Assembly (NCBI GenBank): GCA_900314995.1
Contig: OMXK01000017.1
Location: forward strand, 1 to 55,530
Length of the DNA stretch: 55,530 bases
Direction: 5' to 3'
From: an uncultured Prevotella sp.
GTDB lineage: Bacteria; Bacteroidota; Bacteroidia; Bacteroidales; Bacteroidaceae
The stretch's first letter is position 1; each line of letters begins with the position of its first letter. The translations under genes were made by a program, and so were the position numbers. The notes below the pieces were generated by a model that saw only the letters and a list, made by a program, of their open reading frames with translations, searched no databases and was not told where the DNA came from. Below, piece after piece: positions 16,453-25,300 of the stretch.

Positions 16453-17817
16453 TCATGACCAGGACTCCACGAGACTGCTGAGCGACGTGTCGAGGACTGC
16501 TCGAGCCTTAAGTAGTCGCAGGGCATCGGCGAAACGCTCGGCCTTGCGGATCTCGGAAACTTTTTCGGCCGTTTGGTTGGCGCTATCAGCCATCTGCAGC
16601 TGCAGGTACCACACATCCTGAATGAACTGGGGGATATAAGTATAGGACTTGTCGTCAAACTTATAGTTAGCACGATTCTCCTTGTCGATAGTTACCCAAA
16701 TGGCTTTCACGTCATCGGCTGTTGGGTTATCTTTCGCCTTGATGTCGCCGGCAAATCGGGGCCAGAAGATGGCTGCCAGCGACAGCGCCATATCGGCCTT
16801 ACCTTGACGGTCGAGTTCGCCGAGCAGTCCCCTGACAAGATCGTTGTACTCGCTAGTATCGAAACGGTCCTTGAGCGAAGTCCAGAAGAAATGTGTCACC
16901 TTGTAATAATACAACAGGTCGTAATACTTTAAGGCGAAACCGCCGTCGAAGCCGCTCTGCATGTTATATACGGCATTGTAGCTGTCGAGAGTAGCCAACG
17001 ATGCCTCAGAGTGATTCTTGAGCGCCTTGTCAAATACATCGCTCACCTTGAAGTCGTACTTGGCAGCAAAACGCAGGCCGCGCAGGATGGCACGAGGATC
17101 GGTTCTGACCTTCAGGTCGGCATCGACAACGGTATTCACCACCCCATCACGCAGGTCACGCAGACCACCGTGGTAATCGATGACATCACCCGTGGCATAG
17201 TCGTAGTAGAGCGAGTTGAAGGTGAAGTCACGGCTGTAAGTGTCTTCAAGCAGGTCGTCGGAATAGGGCGAGTCAGGATTTTTTGCCATAGGCACATTGG
17301 CCTTGCCTGCTAATTCGGGGAAGATGGCGAAAATCGGTGCGATGTCGGTTTCGATGTCGCCGTCGTGATAAGCCTTAACGACCCAGATGTTGCGGAAAGC
17401 ATTGAACGACCAGGTCTTGGGCACCGTGGCAATAATCTGTTCAATGGAGGCGTTGGTAGAGAAATCCACGTCGTGAGAAGGCTTCCCGAGAATGGCATCG
17501 CGCACGCTACCTCCGTTCACGTAAACCTTATAACCCGCGTCAACCATACATTTCATATCGTTGGTGGCATTGGTGGGGAAAGTGAAGCGATTCTCATCAT
17601 ACATCGTCTTCGGGATGATCAGTTTGGCATAGCCATTGGCTACCACATCAGAATAGTTCGCGTCGATTAGCTTATTGATTTCCGCAGTAAAGAACCCGTC
17701 CGTGGATCCAGGAACCTCAGGTTTCGATGGATTATCGGCATTATCGGTACAAGCGTTGAACGACAGGGTGCAGAACAGGATGGCAACCCACATCCATGAT
17801 AATCTGTATAACTTCAT
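16453..17817 (-). CDS. Lipoprotein with CCA-adding nucleotidyltransferase fold, intact (copy 3)
   Basis: A 454-residue predicted lipoprotein (lipobox SFNAC, Cys23) closely similar to frameshifted copy 1. Class II nucleotidyltransferase motifs are NGGSVRD at 101-107, metal-binding DVD at 116-118, HDGDIETDIAPIF near 151-163 (a third acidic segment), SRDFTFNSLYYD at 196-206, and DPRAILRGLRFAAKYDF at 240-256. A helical C-terminal domain follows without the repeat domain seen in copy 2. Cytoplasmic relatives add CCA to tRNA or A-tails to RNA; export and triplication argue for another substrate. It is monocistronic, with its own promoter at 17844-17871. Whether it is active, and on what, cannot be told from sequence. 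Confidence 0.85.
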   Translation of the reverse strand: MKLYRLSWMWVAILFCTLSFNACTDNADNPSKPEVPGSTDGFFTAEINKLIDANYSDVVANGYAKLIIPKTMYDENRFTFPTNATNDMKCMVDAGYKVYVNGGSVRDAILGKPSHDVDFSTNASIEQIIATVPKTWSFNAFRNIWVVKAYHDGDIETDIAPIFAIFPELAGKANVPMAKNPDSPYSDDLLEDTYSRDFTFNSLYYDYATGDVIDYHGGLRDLRDGVVNTVVDADLKVRTDPRAILRGLRFAAKYDFKVSDVFDKALKNHSEASLATLDSYNAVYNMQSGFDGGFALKYYDLLYYYKVTHFFWTSLKDRFDTSEYNDLVRGLLGELDRQGKADMALSLAAIFWPRFAGDIKAKDNPTADDVKAIWVTIDKENRANYKFDDKSYTYIPQFIQDVWYLQLQMADSANQTAEKVSEIRKAERFADALRLLKARAVLDTSLSSLVESWS

Positions 17818-17843
17818 ACTTATATATTTTTAAAGAATTGGTG

Positions 17844-17871
17844 CAAATTTACACAATTTTTCGAAAAACAA
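17844..17871 (-). promoter_or_regulatory. Promoter of nucleotidyltransferase copy 3
   Basis: Minus strand TAAATTTG (17851-17844) with a TTG at 17871-17869, spacing 17 bp, about 27 bp before the ATG at 17817. Spacing is slightly short of the usual 19-21. Confidence 0.45.
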
Positions 17872-17975
17872 GAAGCAATAGCCACTATTTTTTCACTTTA
17901 TAGCTTTCGGAAACCTTCTTGTCCTACATGAATAATGAATATTTCGAGTGAGCATGCAGACGAACAAGAACACAA

Positions 17976-18007
17976 GAACCCCGCCGGAAAACACTCTGAC
18001 GGGATTC
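17976..18007 (-). terminator. Terminator after the LruC-like lipoprotein gene
   Basis: A 10-bp stem with two G-T pairs (17976-17985 with 17998-18007), 25 bp beyond the stop of the 18033-19529 gene and followed on the minus strand by a T-rich stretch. Confidence 0.6.
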
Positions 18008-18032
18008 TTTATCACTTAAAGACTTTGAAAGA

Positions 18033-19529
18033 TTACTTCACGACCTTATTCCACCACTCACGGTAGGCCTCAGGATCCTTCACATAATTCAGGAAATCAG
18101 GATATTTAGCCTTAAGGCTCTGACGCTCGTCTGGCCACACGAAAGTGATGGGAACCACAATCTTGCTGGCTGCATCACCCTTCGGGGCTTTCAACGTCAT
18201 CCACTCATTCTGGCGGTAAACCTGAATCAGAATATCGTCTGCAGATTTGAAATTGCCTGTCAGCGAGAACTCCACAGGATCTTTCTTCGCATTTGCCAGA
18301 CCAGCCTTATCGGCATTGGTATTGACCATGACCTTCTGATCGACTCCAAACATCTTATGCACCTCGAGGTTATCATCGCCATTGATGCGGATCTTCAGTG
18401 TGGCACCGGCTGCCTGCAGCTTGCAGTTTGCACCAGTCTCAGTGAGTGATACATCGAGTACGACATCATTGAAGTCGAAGTCGGTATCATCTACATCTCC
18501 ATCCTTATCCAGATCGTGAGCATTCAGGTCCTCGGCAATGATGCGGTACCATACTGGCTCCGGTGTGGGTGTGGGAGGCTCCGGTGTGGGAGGCTCCGGT
18601 GTAGGCTCTGGATCTTTCTTCTTTGGATTTACAAGTTCGGGATAGAGGCCATCCTCACCAGCCTGAATGATAGCAAACAACAGGTTACAGTTCGGTTGGT
18701 TATCATCGCTCACGCCAAACACATAGCACTTTTCCACATCACCCTTGGATACGTCACCGATAGCAGCACCGCTATAGGCGTTCTCATCGGCATTCTTGAA
18801 CTGGTTGGTGTAATAAGTATGAGTTTTGCCTTCTGCATCCTTGTTCCTGACATAGATACCGAAATAATAGTCGCCATTCATGTAGACTGTCCAGGTTCTC
18901 GACTGTAGGCGGACAACAGGATTGGGGTCTCTGTGCCATTTTGAATAAGCATCAGTTTTTCCCGGATCCTCCCAATATTCGTCGAGATCCTTATAACGGT
19001 TGTACTGGAAATAATTGCCGAGATCTGCTTCCTGAAGGTCCTCTATCAGTTTTATCTCCTTGGCATTTTCATACGTTTCCTTCGTAGGATCATAATAGTA
19101 CAGACCGATTTCATCTTTCAAACTTGTGTTCGTATAGATCAGACGGATATTACAGAATTTCCCTCTCTCATGGAATTCGTAGTTATACCATGTTTTGTCA
19201 GTACAAACTGCATTCTGTGGGAATGTAGACTCGACAGTAGCGAAAAAATCATTGTAAAACATCGACGAATAGCCTTTCGAGTCAAGTACAACCTTCGTTG
19301 TGTCTGGACCGTCGGCACGGGTACCAGACTTGACGGTAGCTGAGCCAAAGCCCCAATCAACCGCACCGTTGATAGGCCCTCTTACATAAGCCAGGAAATT
19401 CTTTTTATAGAGATCCTGCGCATCTTGTTCGGGACGTCCGGGGTCATAGACATCCGACGACTTCGAACAATTGGTGAATGCCGTTATGGTTGCGGCAAAC
19501 ACCAGACTGAAAAATAGATATTTCTTCAT
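18033..19529 (-). CDS. Large lipoprotein with Pro-rich linker and LruC/DUF4842-like C-terminal domain
   Basis: A 498-residue predicted lipoprotein (lipobox FTNC, Cys21). Residues ~30-300 form an aromatic-rich N-terminal domain I do not recognise. A linker near 310-330 has three TPEP-type repeats. The C-terminal domain starts with ITAEDLNAHDLDKDGDVDD-like sequence and the FDFNDVVLDVS motif characteristic of LruC/DUF4842 domains, whose Asp-rich loop resembles calcium-binding sites. Such proteins are usually surface-associated in Bacteroidota; function is unknown. It lies 39 bp downstream of the RRF-like gene of the T6SS spike operon, so it may be cotranscribed with it; this makes it a candidate T6SS-linked surface or immunity protein, but that is only positional inference. 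Confidence 0.75.
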   Translation of the reverse strand: MKKYLFFSLVFAATITAFTNCSKSSDVYDPGRPEQDAQDLYKKNFLAYVRGPINGAVDWGFGSATVKSGTRADGPDTTKVVLDSKGYSSMFYNDFFATVESTFPQNAVCTDKTWYNYEFHERGKFCNIRLIYTNTSLKDEIGLYYYDPTKETYENAKEIKLIEDLQEADLGNYFQYNRYKDLDEYWEDPGKTDAYSKWHRDPNPVVRLQSRTWTVYMNGDYYFGIYVRNKDAEGKTHTYYTNQFKNADENAYSGAAIGDVSKGDVEKCYVFGVSDDNQPNCNLLFAIIQAGEDGLYPELVNPKKKDPEPTPEPPTPEPPTPTPEPVWYRIIAEDLNAHDLDKDGDVDDTDFDFNDVVLDVSLTETGANCKLQAAGATLKIRINGDDNLEVHKMFGVDQKVMVNTNADKAGLANAKKDPVEFSLTGNFKSADDILIQVYRQNEWMTLKAPKGDAASKIVVPITFVWPDERQSLKAKYPDFLNYVKDPEAYREWWNKVVK

Positions 19530-19568
19530 TGTTGTAAGTATTAATTGATATTATTCTTTATTATCAGC

Positions 19569-20288
19569 TTAATTAGCCAACTCATCCAGCTTCATTGAAT
19601 GAGCAGCGGTATCGCCGTGGGATGCCTCGTCCTCCTGGCGCTTCTGCTCCTTCTCTTCGCGCTCAGCCAGCCACTTGTTATGAGCATCCTCGATCTCCTG
19701 AAGCTTCTCATTGTAGATTTTTTCGCGCTGACCATTCCACTGCTCATTGAGCTTATCGCGGCCAGTCTTCAACTTCTCAAGATCCTCGTCAGTCTCACCG
19801 AACGCCAGCTCGGCAAACCTCACATCGGCACTCGTGTTGGCAGCCTCCATCTGAGCCTTACACTCCTCATTAGCCACTTTCACACCGTCCTTGAGCACAT
19901 CATAGCGGTCGTTGTCTACCTCAGGCATCGTCACCAAGATGTATCTCACATCTACATCCTTCGAATTGCCAGCCTGATCGACAGCATCCACTTTCATGGA
20001 CTTGATTTCCTGCTTGAACTCAGGATGAGCGATGGTGATCGCATGTCCTAATGCTTCCATGTCTTCATCGTATTTGGGGATTATCATGAAGCTGTAATCA
20101 TCCTCCTTTCCGATGGTGGTACACTGTTCCAGTTTCTGGGGCTCACCCTCAATCAGCACCTCAATAGGCAGCAAGGACATTTCTTCAGCCTTCACACAGA
20201 GGTTTCTCAGGCGATAGGCAAAAATGCCATTCAGACTAGACAATTTCTCACCCAGATCATCGAACTCTCTCAATATTGCTCTTTTCAT
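19569..20288 (-). CDS. Ribosome-recycling-factor-like protein in the T6SS spike operon
   Basis: A 239-residue protein whose first ~195 residues follow the layout of ribosome recycling factor (RRF) by eye. A helix is followed by LLPIEVLIEGEPQKLEQCTTI (RRF: a strand with Gly-Thr-Pro and L-QLA), then DYSFMIIPKYDEDMEALGHAI (RRF: FDRS...VEKAI). After an insertion come RYILVTMPEVDNDRYDVLKD (RRF: VPLPPLTEERRKDL), two long helices and EKIYNEKLQEIEDAHNK. The ribosome-binding arginines of true RRF (the RNVRRDAND segment) are absent, so ordinary ribosome recycling is unlikely. A charged tail of ~40 residues follows. It is the gene after the beta-helical spike partner (51 bp gap), a usual place for a T6SS cargo or adaptor. 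Only a profile search would confirm the fold. Confidence 0.5.
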   Translation of the reverse strand: MKRAILREFDDLGEKLSSLNGIFAYRLRNLCVKAEEMSLLPIEVLIEGEPQKLEQCTTIGKEDDYSFMIIPKYDEDMEALGHAITIAHPEFKQEIKSMKVDAVDQAGNSKDVDVRYILVTMPEVDNDRYDVLKDGVKVANEECKAQMEAANTSADVRFAELAFGETDEDLEKLKTGRDKLNEQWNGQREKIYNEKLQEIEDAHNKWLAEREEKEQKRQEDEASHGDTAAHSMKLDELAN

Positions 20289-20339
20289 AATCTTATCTTA
20301 TAATTTACCTTTATATTTTTTTACTTTTTTACCTTTATA

Positions 20340-22307
20340 CTATTCCTTCGGTGCGTCCTCAGTCTTGAGCTTTGCACTCAGACTGCCACCGCCACCGCCG
20401 GCACCGGCAGCCATACCATCGCTGATATTCGGTGACTTAAAGGCACTCTTGGCCTCGATGCTGTCGCCGGAGATCTTCGGAGCCTTAAGCTCGCCCTTGA
20501 CCTCAGCCTTGGCATTGATGGTGGTTTCGCCAAAGACGGCTGTCTTGCTGCCGCCCACGTTGGTATTGCCGCCGTCGAGCTGTACCACAGCCTTGCCATC
20601 GCCCTGCTGGGCCTCGAAGGTCTTGTCGGCAAACAGTCCCATCTCTTCTGAAACGGCCTGGAGCTTCTTGCTCTTGACATCCTTCGACTTCGCACCCACG
20701 TACATCTTCTCTGATACGAGGGTCATCGTGCTGCCCTCTGCGAGCTTATCGTCGGTGAACTTCTCCTTGTCGACATCCATCGACTTAACGGCAACAGCCT
20801 TCGCATTCAGGTTGATAGAACCTGTAGACTTGCCTTCGGCATCGGCAGCGAGTACGCTAGTCTTCTCTGCGCGGATAGACACCGAACCGTCCTTCGTCAG
20901 GGCTTTGGTCTCCAACTTACCGTCCTTTACTTCGTAGTCAAGGCTCTCCACGGTAAAGTTCTTCGACCGGAAGATGACATCACCCTCGGCAGTGTATTCG
21001 CCCTTAGTGAGCTTGCCTTCCTTATCACGCTCCAGATCCTTCGGACTGATGGTGGCCACCTCGATGGTCTTGGCGGTCATTGTGATCTTACTGTCTTTCG
21101 TCAACTCCTTCTCTGCCAGAACATGACCCTCGCCAACCTTATAGTCAACAGCCACCATATGAATATTCTTTGCCTGGATATTAACATCGCCGCCTACGGC
21201 TATTTCCTTACCATCGTCGGAGATATCCGCAGTAACTAATGAGATGTTCTGAGCCGATACGGCAAAACCGCCGTCTTTCACGAGTTTGCCTTTATCGTCA
21301 GTCATACTGATACCCATTCTCGGGGTGCTGACAGAAATACCGGCCTCGGGGTTGGTGTGCTTGTTGCCGTCGCCGTCGGTTGTAGCCACGTCGATATGCT
21401 CGGCCTGAATCGAGAGCGATGCACCAGTGGTCTTCTTCTTGAAGTCGTCGCCCGTCTTGATGCCTTTCTTCTCAGCCTCAAGTGCCTTCTTTTGACGGTT
21501 CACCTCTGCCAGCTGTGCCACCAGATGGATGAAGTTCTGAGTAGCCTGATATAATGCGGGCATCAGACCATCCATCTCCTCATGGATCAAATCAATATCC
21601 TTGATATTCACACGGGATACAAAATTCTCTTCCTTGTTCAGATTCTCCTCCCGATCTAGCAAATCGGCCATCTTCTTAAAGCAGCTGTCGACGCTCTTGC
21701 GCTCGTCCTCCATCTGTTTCTTCAAATCCGTGCCCCTTTTCGTCAGGGAAGCAACCGAATCCTCAATCCTCTGTTTGCGTCCTTCTGAGGAAACGGCAGC
21801 CTCCAGACTCATCTGCTTGTCGGCATGGATACGGATACCACCGATACCTGTAGAGGCTGGAATCGTAGAGAAGGCGTCCTTGGCCTCACTACTATGCAGC
21901 ACGATACCACAAGCCTGCGAGATGATTTCCGAAGTGCCTAACACCACATTCTCCATACCATCGACACCTGGATCAACGGCCAATTGGCGGATACTCGGAG
22001 CACGGCTGATGACACGTCCCGACTCTCCAACTCCATCAAGCGCCACGTCACCGCCCTTGATGACCACCTTGCCGGCACCATTCAGCAATGTGCCACTCTT
22101 GTCAACATTACCGATAATGACTTCTGGGGCCGAGATAACAATACGCTTACTGTCGCGATAATAGGCACCACTGTCTATCTTGTTGAATATTTCTGTTTTG
22201 ATCTGCTGAACCTCAGACTTCTGTTGGTGGATCTCTTCCAGATCCTTCTCAACGCTCTGCTGGAAATTGTCCAGCAGTTTCTTCCAATCATCAAATAAAT
22301 ATGCCAT
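20340..22307 (-). CDS. Beta-helical, coiled-coil spike-associated protein next to VgrG
   Basis: A 655-residue protein. Residues 1-45 are a coiled coil (DNFQQSVEKDLEEIHQQK...). Residues ~50-175 and ~295-600 contain repeated short strands with Gly/Asp turns (IVISAPEVIIGN, GKVVIKGGDVAL, GGDVNIQAKNIHMVAVD, GSVSIRAEKTSVLAADA, GSINLNAKAVAVKSMDV), the pattern of the gp5/VgrG C-terminal beta-helix and DUF2345-type extensions. A second coiled coil lies near 180-285. The C-terminus has a PKISGDSIEAKSAFKSPNISDGM segment, a GGGGG run and a charged tail. I do not know a named family for it. Gene order places it 15 bp after vgrG, so it probably extends, caps or carries cargo for the spike. No signal peptide. 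Confidence 0.6.
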   Translation of the reverse strand: MAYLFDDWKKLLDNFQQSVEKDLEEIHQQKSEVQQIKTEIFNKIDSGAYYRDSKRIVISAPEVIIGNVDKSGTLLNGAGKVVIKGGDVALDGVGESGRVISRAPSIRQLAVDPGVDGMENVVLGTSEIISQACGIVLHSSEAKDAFSTIPASTGIGGIRIHADKQMSLEAAVSSEGRKQRIEDSVASLTKRGTDLKKQMEDERKSVDSCFKKMADLLDREENLNKEENFVSRVNIKDIDLIHEEMDGLMPALYQATQNFIHLVAQLAEVNRQKKALEAEKKGIKTGDDFKKKTTGASLSIQAEHIDVATTDGDGNKHTNPEAGISVSTPRMGISMTDDKGKLVKDGGFAVSAQNISLVTADISDDGKEIAVGGDVNIQAKNIHMVAVDYKVGEGHVLAEKELTKDSKITMTAKTIEVATISPKDLERDKEGKLTKGEYTAEGDVIFRSKNFTVESLDYEVKDGKLETKALTKDGSVSIRAEKTSVLAADAEGKSTGSINLNAKAVAVKSMDVDKEKFTDDKLAEGSTMTLVSEKMYVGAKSKDVKSKKLQAVSEEMGLFADKTFEAQQGDGKAVVQLDGGNTNVGGSKTAVFGETTINAKAEVKGELKAPKISGDSIEAKSAFKSPNISDGMAAGAGGGGGSLSAKLKTEDAPKE

Positions 22308-22322
22308 AATTCTACAATTCTA

Positions 22323-25300
22323 TTACAAAGACCTTAATCCTTCCTTTATTTTCTCAACGAATTCCACGATATTCCTGTGCTCGGGCGTATCATCACGGTA
22401 GTCGGATGCTTTCAGGTTCGTTATCTCAGTTTTGAGAACATCCTGTTTCTTGAAGATAACGTTCTCGTCACCTTTCTCGAAAGCATACGTACCTTTGTTT
22501 ACGCCGAAGAGTATCCTACCATTCTTACCTTCGCTCCATGTTGAACGTTCTGAGATACTTTTCCAGAATGCAAGTTTGTCTATTGCATCAGCGGCAGCAC
22601 CCTTGATAGCAGCACCGATAGTCGTCTGATCCTTGCCAAGCGCCGGAACACCGTTCAGACTATCAACATAATCAAACCACGTTTGGTTGTTACAAATGTA
22701 GCCTTCGTCTCCAGACACCGCATCTGTCTTTGGCTTCTTCGCATCTCTTGCAGGAACAGGGGGAACTGCCCCAGGATTGCCTCCTACCTTATCCTTACGG
22801 AAACTATCATCGAATCCAAGACCCTCCAGCAAATTCATGGCAACCACACGCCTGATATATTTCTTTTCATTATCTTCCATGTTGCCGGTAAAGGCGACGG
22901 CTTCTACTTTAAACAATTTCACTTCCTCAGTTGGAACAGGATTGTAATACTGAGACAGTTTAAGATTCTTACGGCTGAATGCCTCCACCATTATATCCTT
23001 AAACTTTTCAGGCACCGGAGTGAAGGTGAACAATGAGAGTTTCTTGCCAACCCTATATCTGTTCAGCTCGAAGTGATTGAGATACCAGACTTCCTTGGCC
23101 AAACGGTTATAGGCATCCAAAACATCCTTACGCAGTTCCTTACGTTTATCGATTATCGCCTGGTCGACTCTCTTGATACCGTCGCTGCGGAACTCTGTTA
23201 AACTTGCTAAGTTCATACTATAGAAATGATTATTATGACACTTGTCGCTAACGGCATTATCGAGATCCTTTTCATCTATTGAAATCTCGTCAGTGAATTG
23301 GAAAATCGAATCGTCTTTCTTGTCAGCGTAATCACCTTCAGACTTCCACAACTCTGGTGTCAAAACATCCTTATACAAATCATCGAACTTCTTAGAAGAG
23401 ATGAGTTTTGTTGCCTCACCCACAGAATTCTTCCATTCATCGAGCTTGTTGAATTTCTTTTCTAGATCAGCTTTCAGTTCACGACATTTTAAATATGTCT
23501 TATTATAACCGTACTCTATTTCACCGACGATTCCATCAATGGACTTGAACAATTCCACCATGGCCGAATCGACACTAAGGAATCCCACACCACCAAGGAT
23601 ATCATTCTTGGCCTTCTTATCCAGTTTCTTCAGGCGCTCTTCGGGTGAAGAATACGCTTCTGTAGGATAATCACACTTGTCCTTGCCAGCCGACAACATC
23701 ATATATCTATTGGACTTGATAGTCAGGTTACCCTCAACAGGGCGCACGATGATCTCTAGGAATGACCTGACAATAGACAAATCGACAACATTCACGACTT
23801 TCTCTGCCAACTTCTTGGCAACGGCAGCCTCCATATCCAGAAGGAACTGTGATGCAGACCCCTTCTTCGTGTCTTTTTCCTTCCAAAGCTTGTAATCGAC
23901 ATTCTTACCTGAAACAATATTCAGGTTATTACCGGCCTCGATGCTTATATTCTTACCTTTGATCGAGATGTCGCCATTAGGCGCTGAGATGCTGATGCCC
24001 GTAAAGGCACTAATACCCACATTACCCCAAGGAGATTGAATGTTAATCTCGCGACTGTCAGTAGAGCCGGAAATCTTGTAGATTCCAAAATTGTCAGACA
24101 ACTCAAAGCCGCCAGCAAGAGCAAGATTGTTTTTAGTACCATCAAACGGATTCTTCCCGCCAAAATTTGGAATAAAGTCCCCCCACGTACCCCACATTGG
24201 CAAAAACATGCTTGTCAAGAAAGCTCTAACACCTTCATCGTCGTCTGAAATCTTTAACTGATGGCCTCCAGGCGTCGTGCAGTGGATATCAGCACCGGCA
24301 CCTTTCGAGATAGCCCCTAAGACATAAGGACGCTCTACATTGCCATCTACGAAACCTACAAACACTCTGTCACCAGCATAGTGAGCACCCATAAGGCCTT
24401 TCTGACCACCGGCATTAGCAACAAACTGTATCCAGGGCGAAGAAGCTTTTACCATGTCATCAGTAATATTTCCTGAGACCTTATCCACATTCTGCCAGTC
24501 GAACATCACGCGCACACGACCATTGCCGTTAGGATCACCGGCATCGGTTACAGTAGCCATCTGAGGATCTGCCAACCTGACATGTCCTGAAGGAAGGACC
24601 GTTGGGTAGAACTGATTGGCATGCTTGGGAATAGCATAAACACGGAAATAGTAGGCCACTTTATCGGTGGTGATCACCCACAGGTCGTTCTTCAACTTCA
24701 GGGCACGATCAGACCTGCATTCTACTTGGGTGACGATATAATCCTGATCATACACTTTAATAACCTGACCCAGATTCAGACAGGGGTATTTTGTATCGAA
24801 ATTAATGCAGATGGCATTTTTGCCGGATACTATCTCGCAATTCAAGATACCGAAGTACTTCGCTTTATCATAGACAGAATGAATCTCCGAGAACGGGTTA
24901 TAGCTCATCGCCTTATCAGCGTCATCTTTTTTACCATAATTATGCTCGGCATATTGCTCTGGAGCTTTATCCTTCATGTCTTTTTTGAAGAACTTGTCTT
25001 TACGTTTACTGTTCTTATTAGATACCTTTATTTTCTGTTTGCCAAGATCATACAGATCGCTAAACAGTTCATTACCAAGGAATGTCGGAAGATTCTTATC
25101 GTTCTTGAAAAAGCTGGCAAACTTTTTCATAACCACCTTATCGAACTTTCCGCCCCATTCAAATAGGTTGCCCGAAACTTTCTCAGGATCAATACGGATA
25201 GGGTCATTCAACATATTGTCGTCATAGCCCGCAGCACAATCAAACTTATCACTACCATTTTCCAACTCATCAACATTGTAGTAGGAAATAGTATCGAACA

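Noticed and set aside
5532-17817. Exported nucleotidyltransferases as T6SS immunity proteins
   Set aside because: They are not adjacent to vgrG or another effector candidate, and a catalytic fold with intact motifs argues for an enzyme; kept only as a remote possibility.
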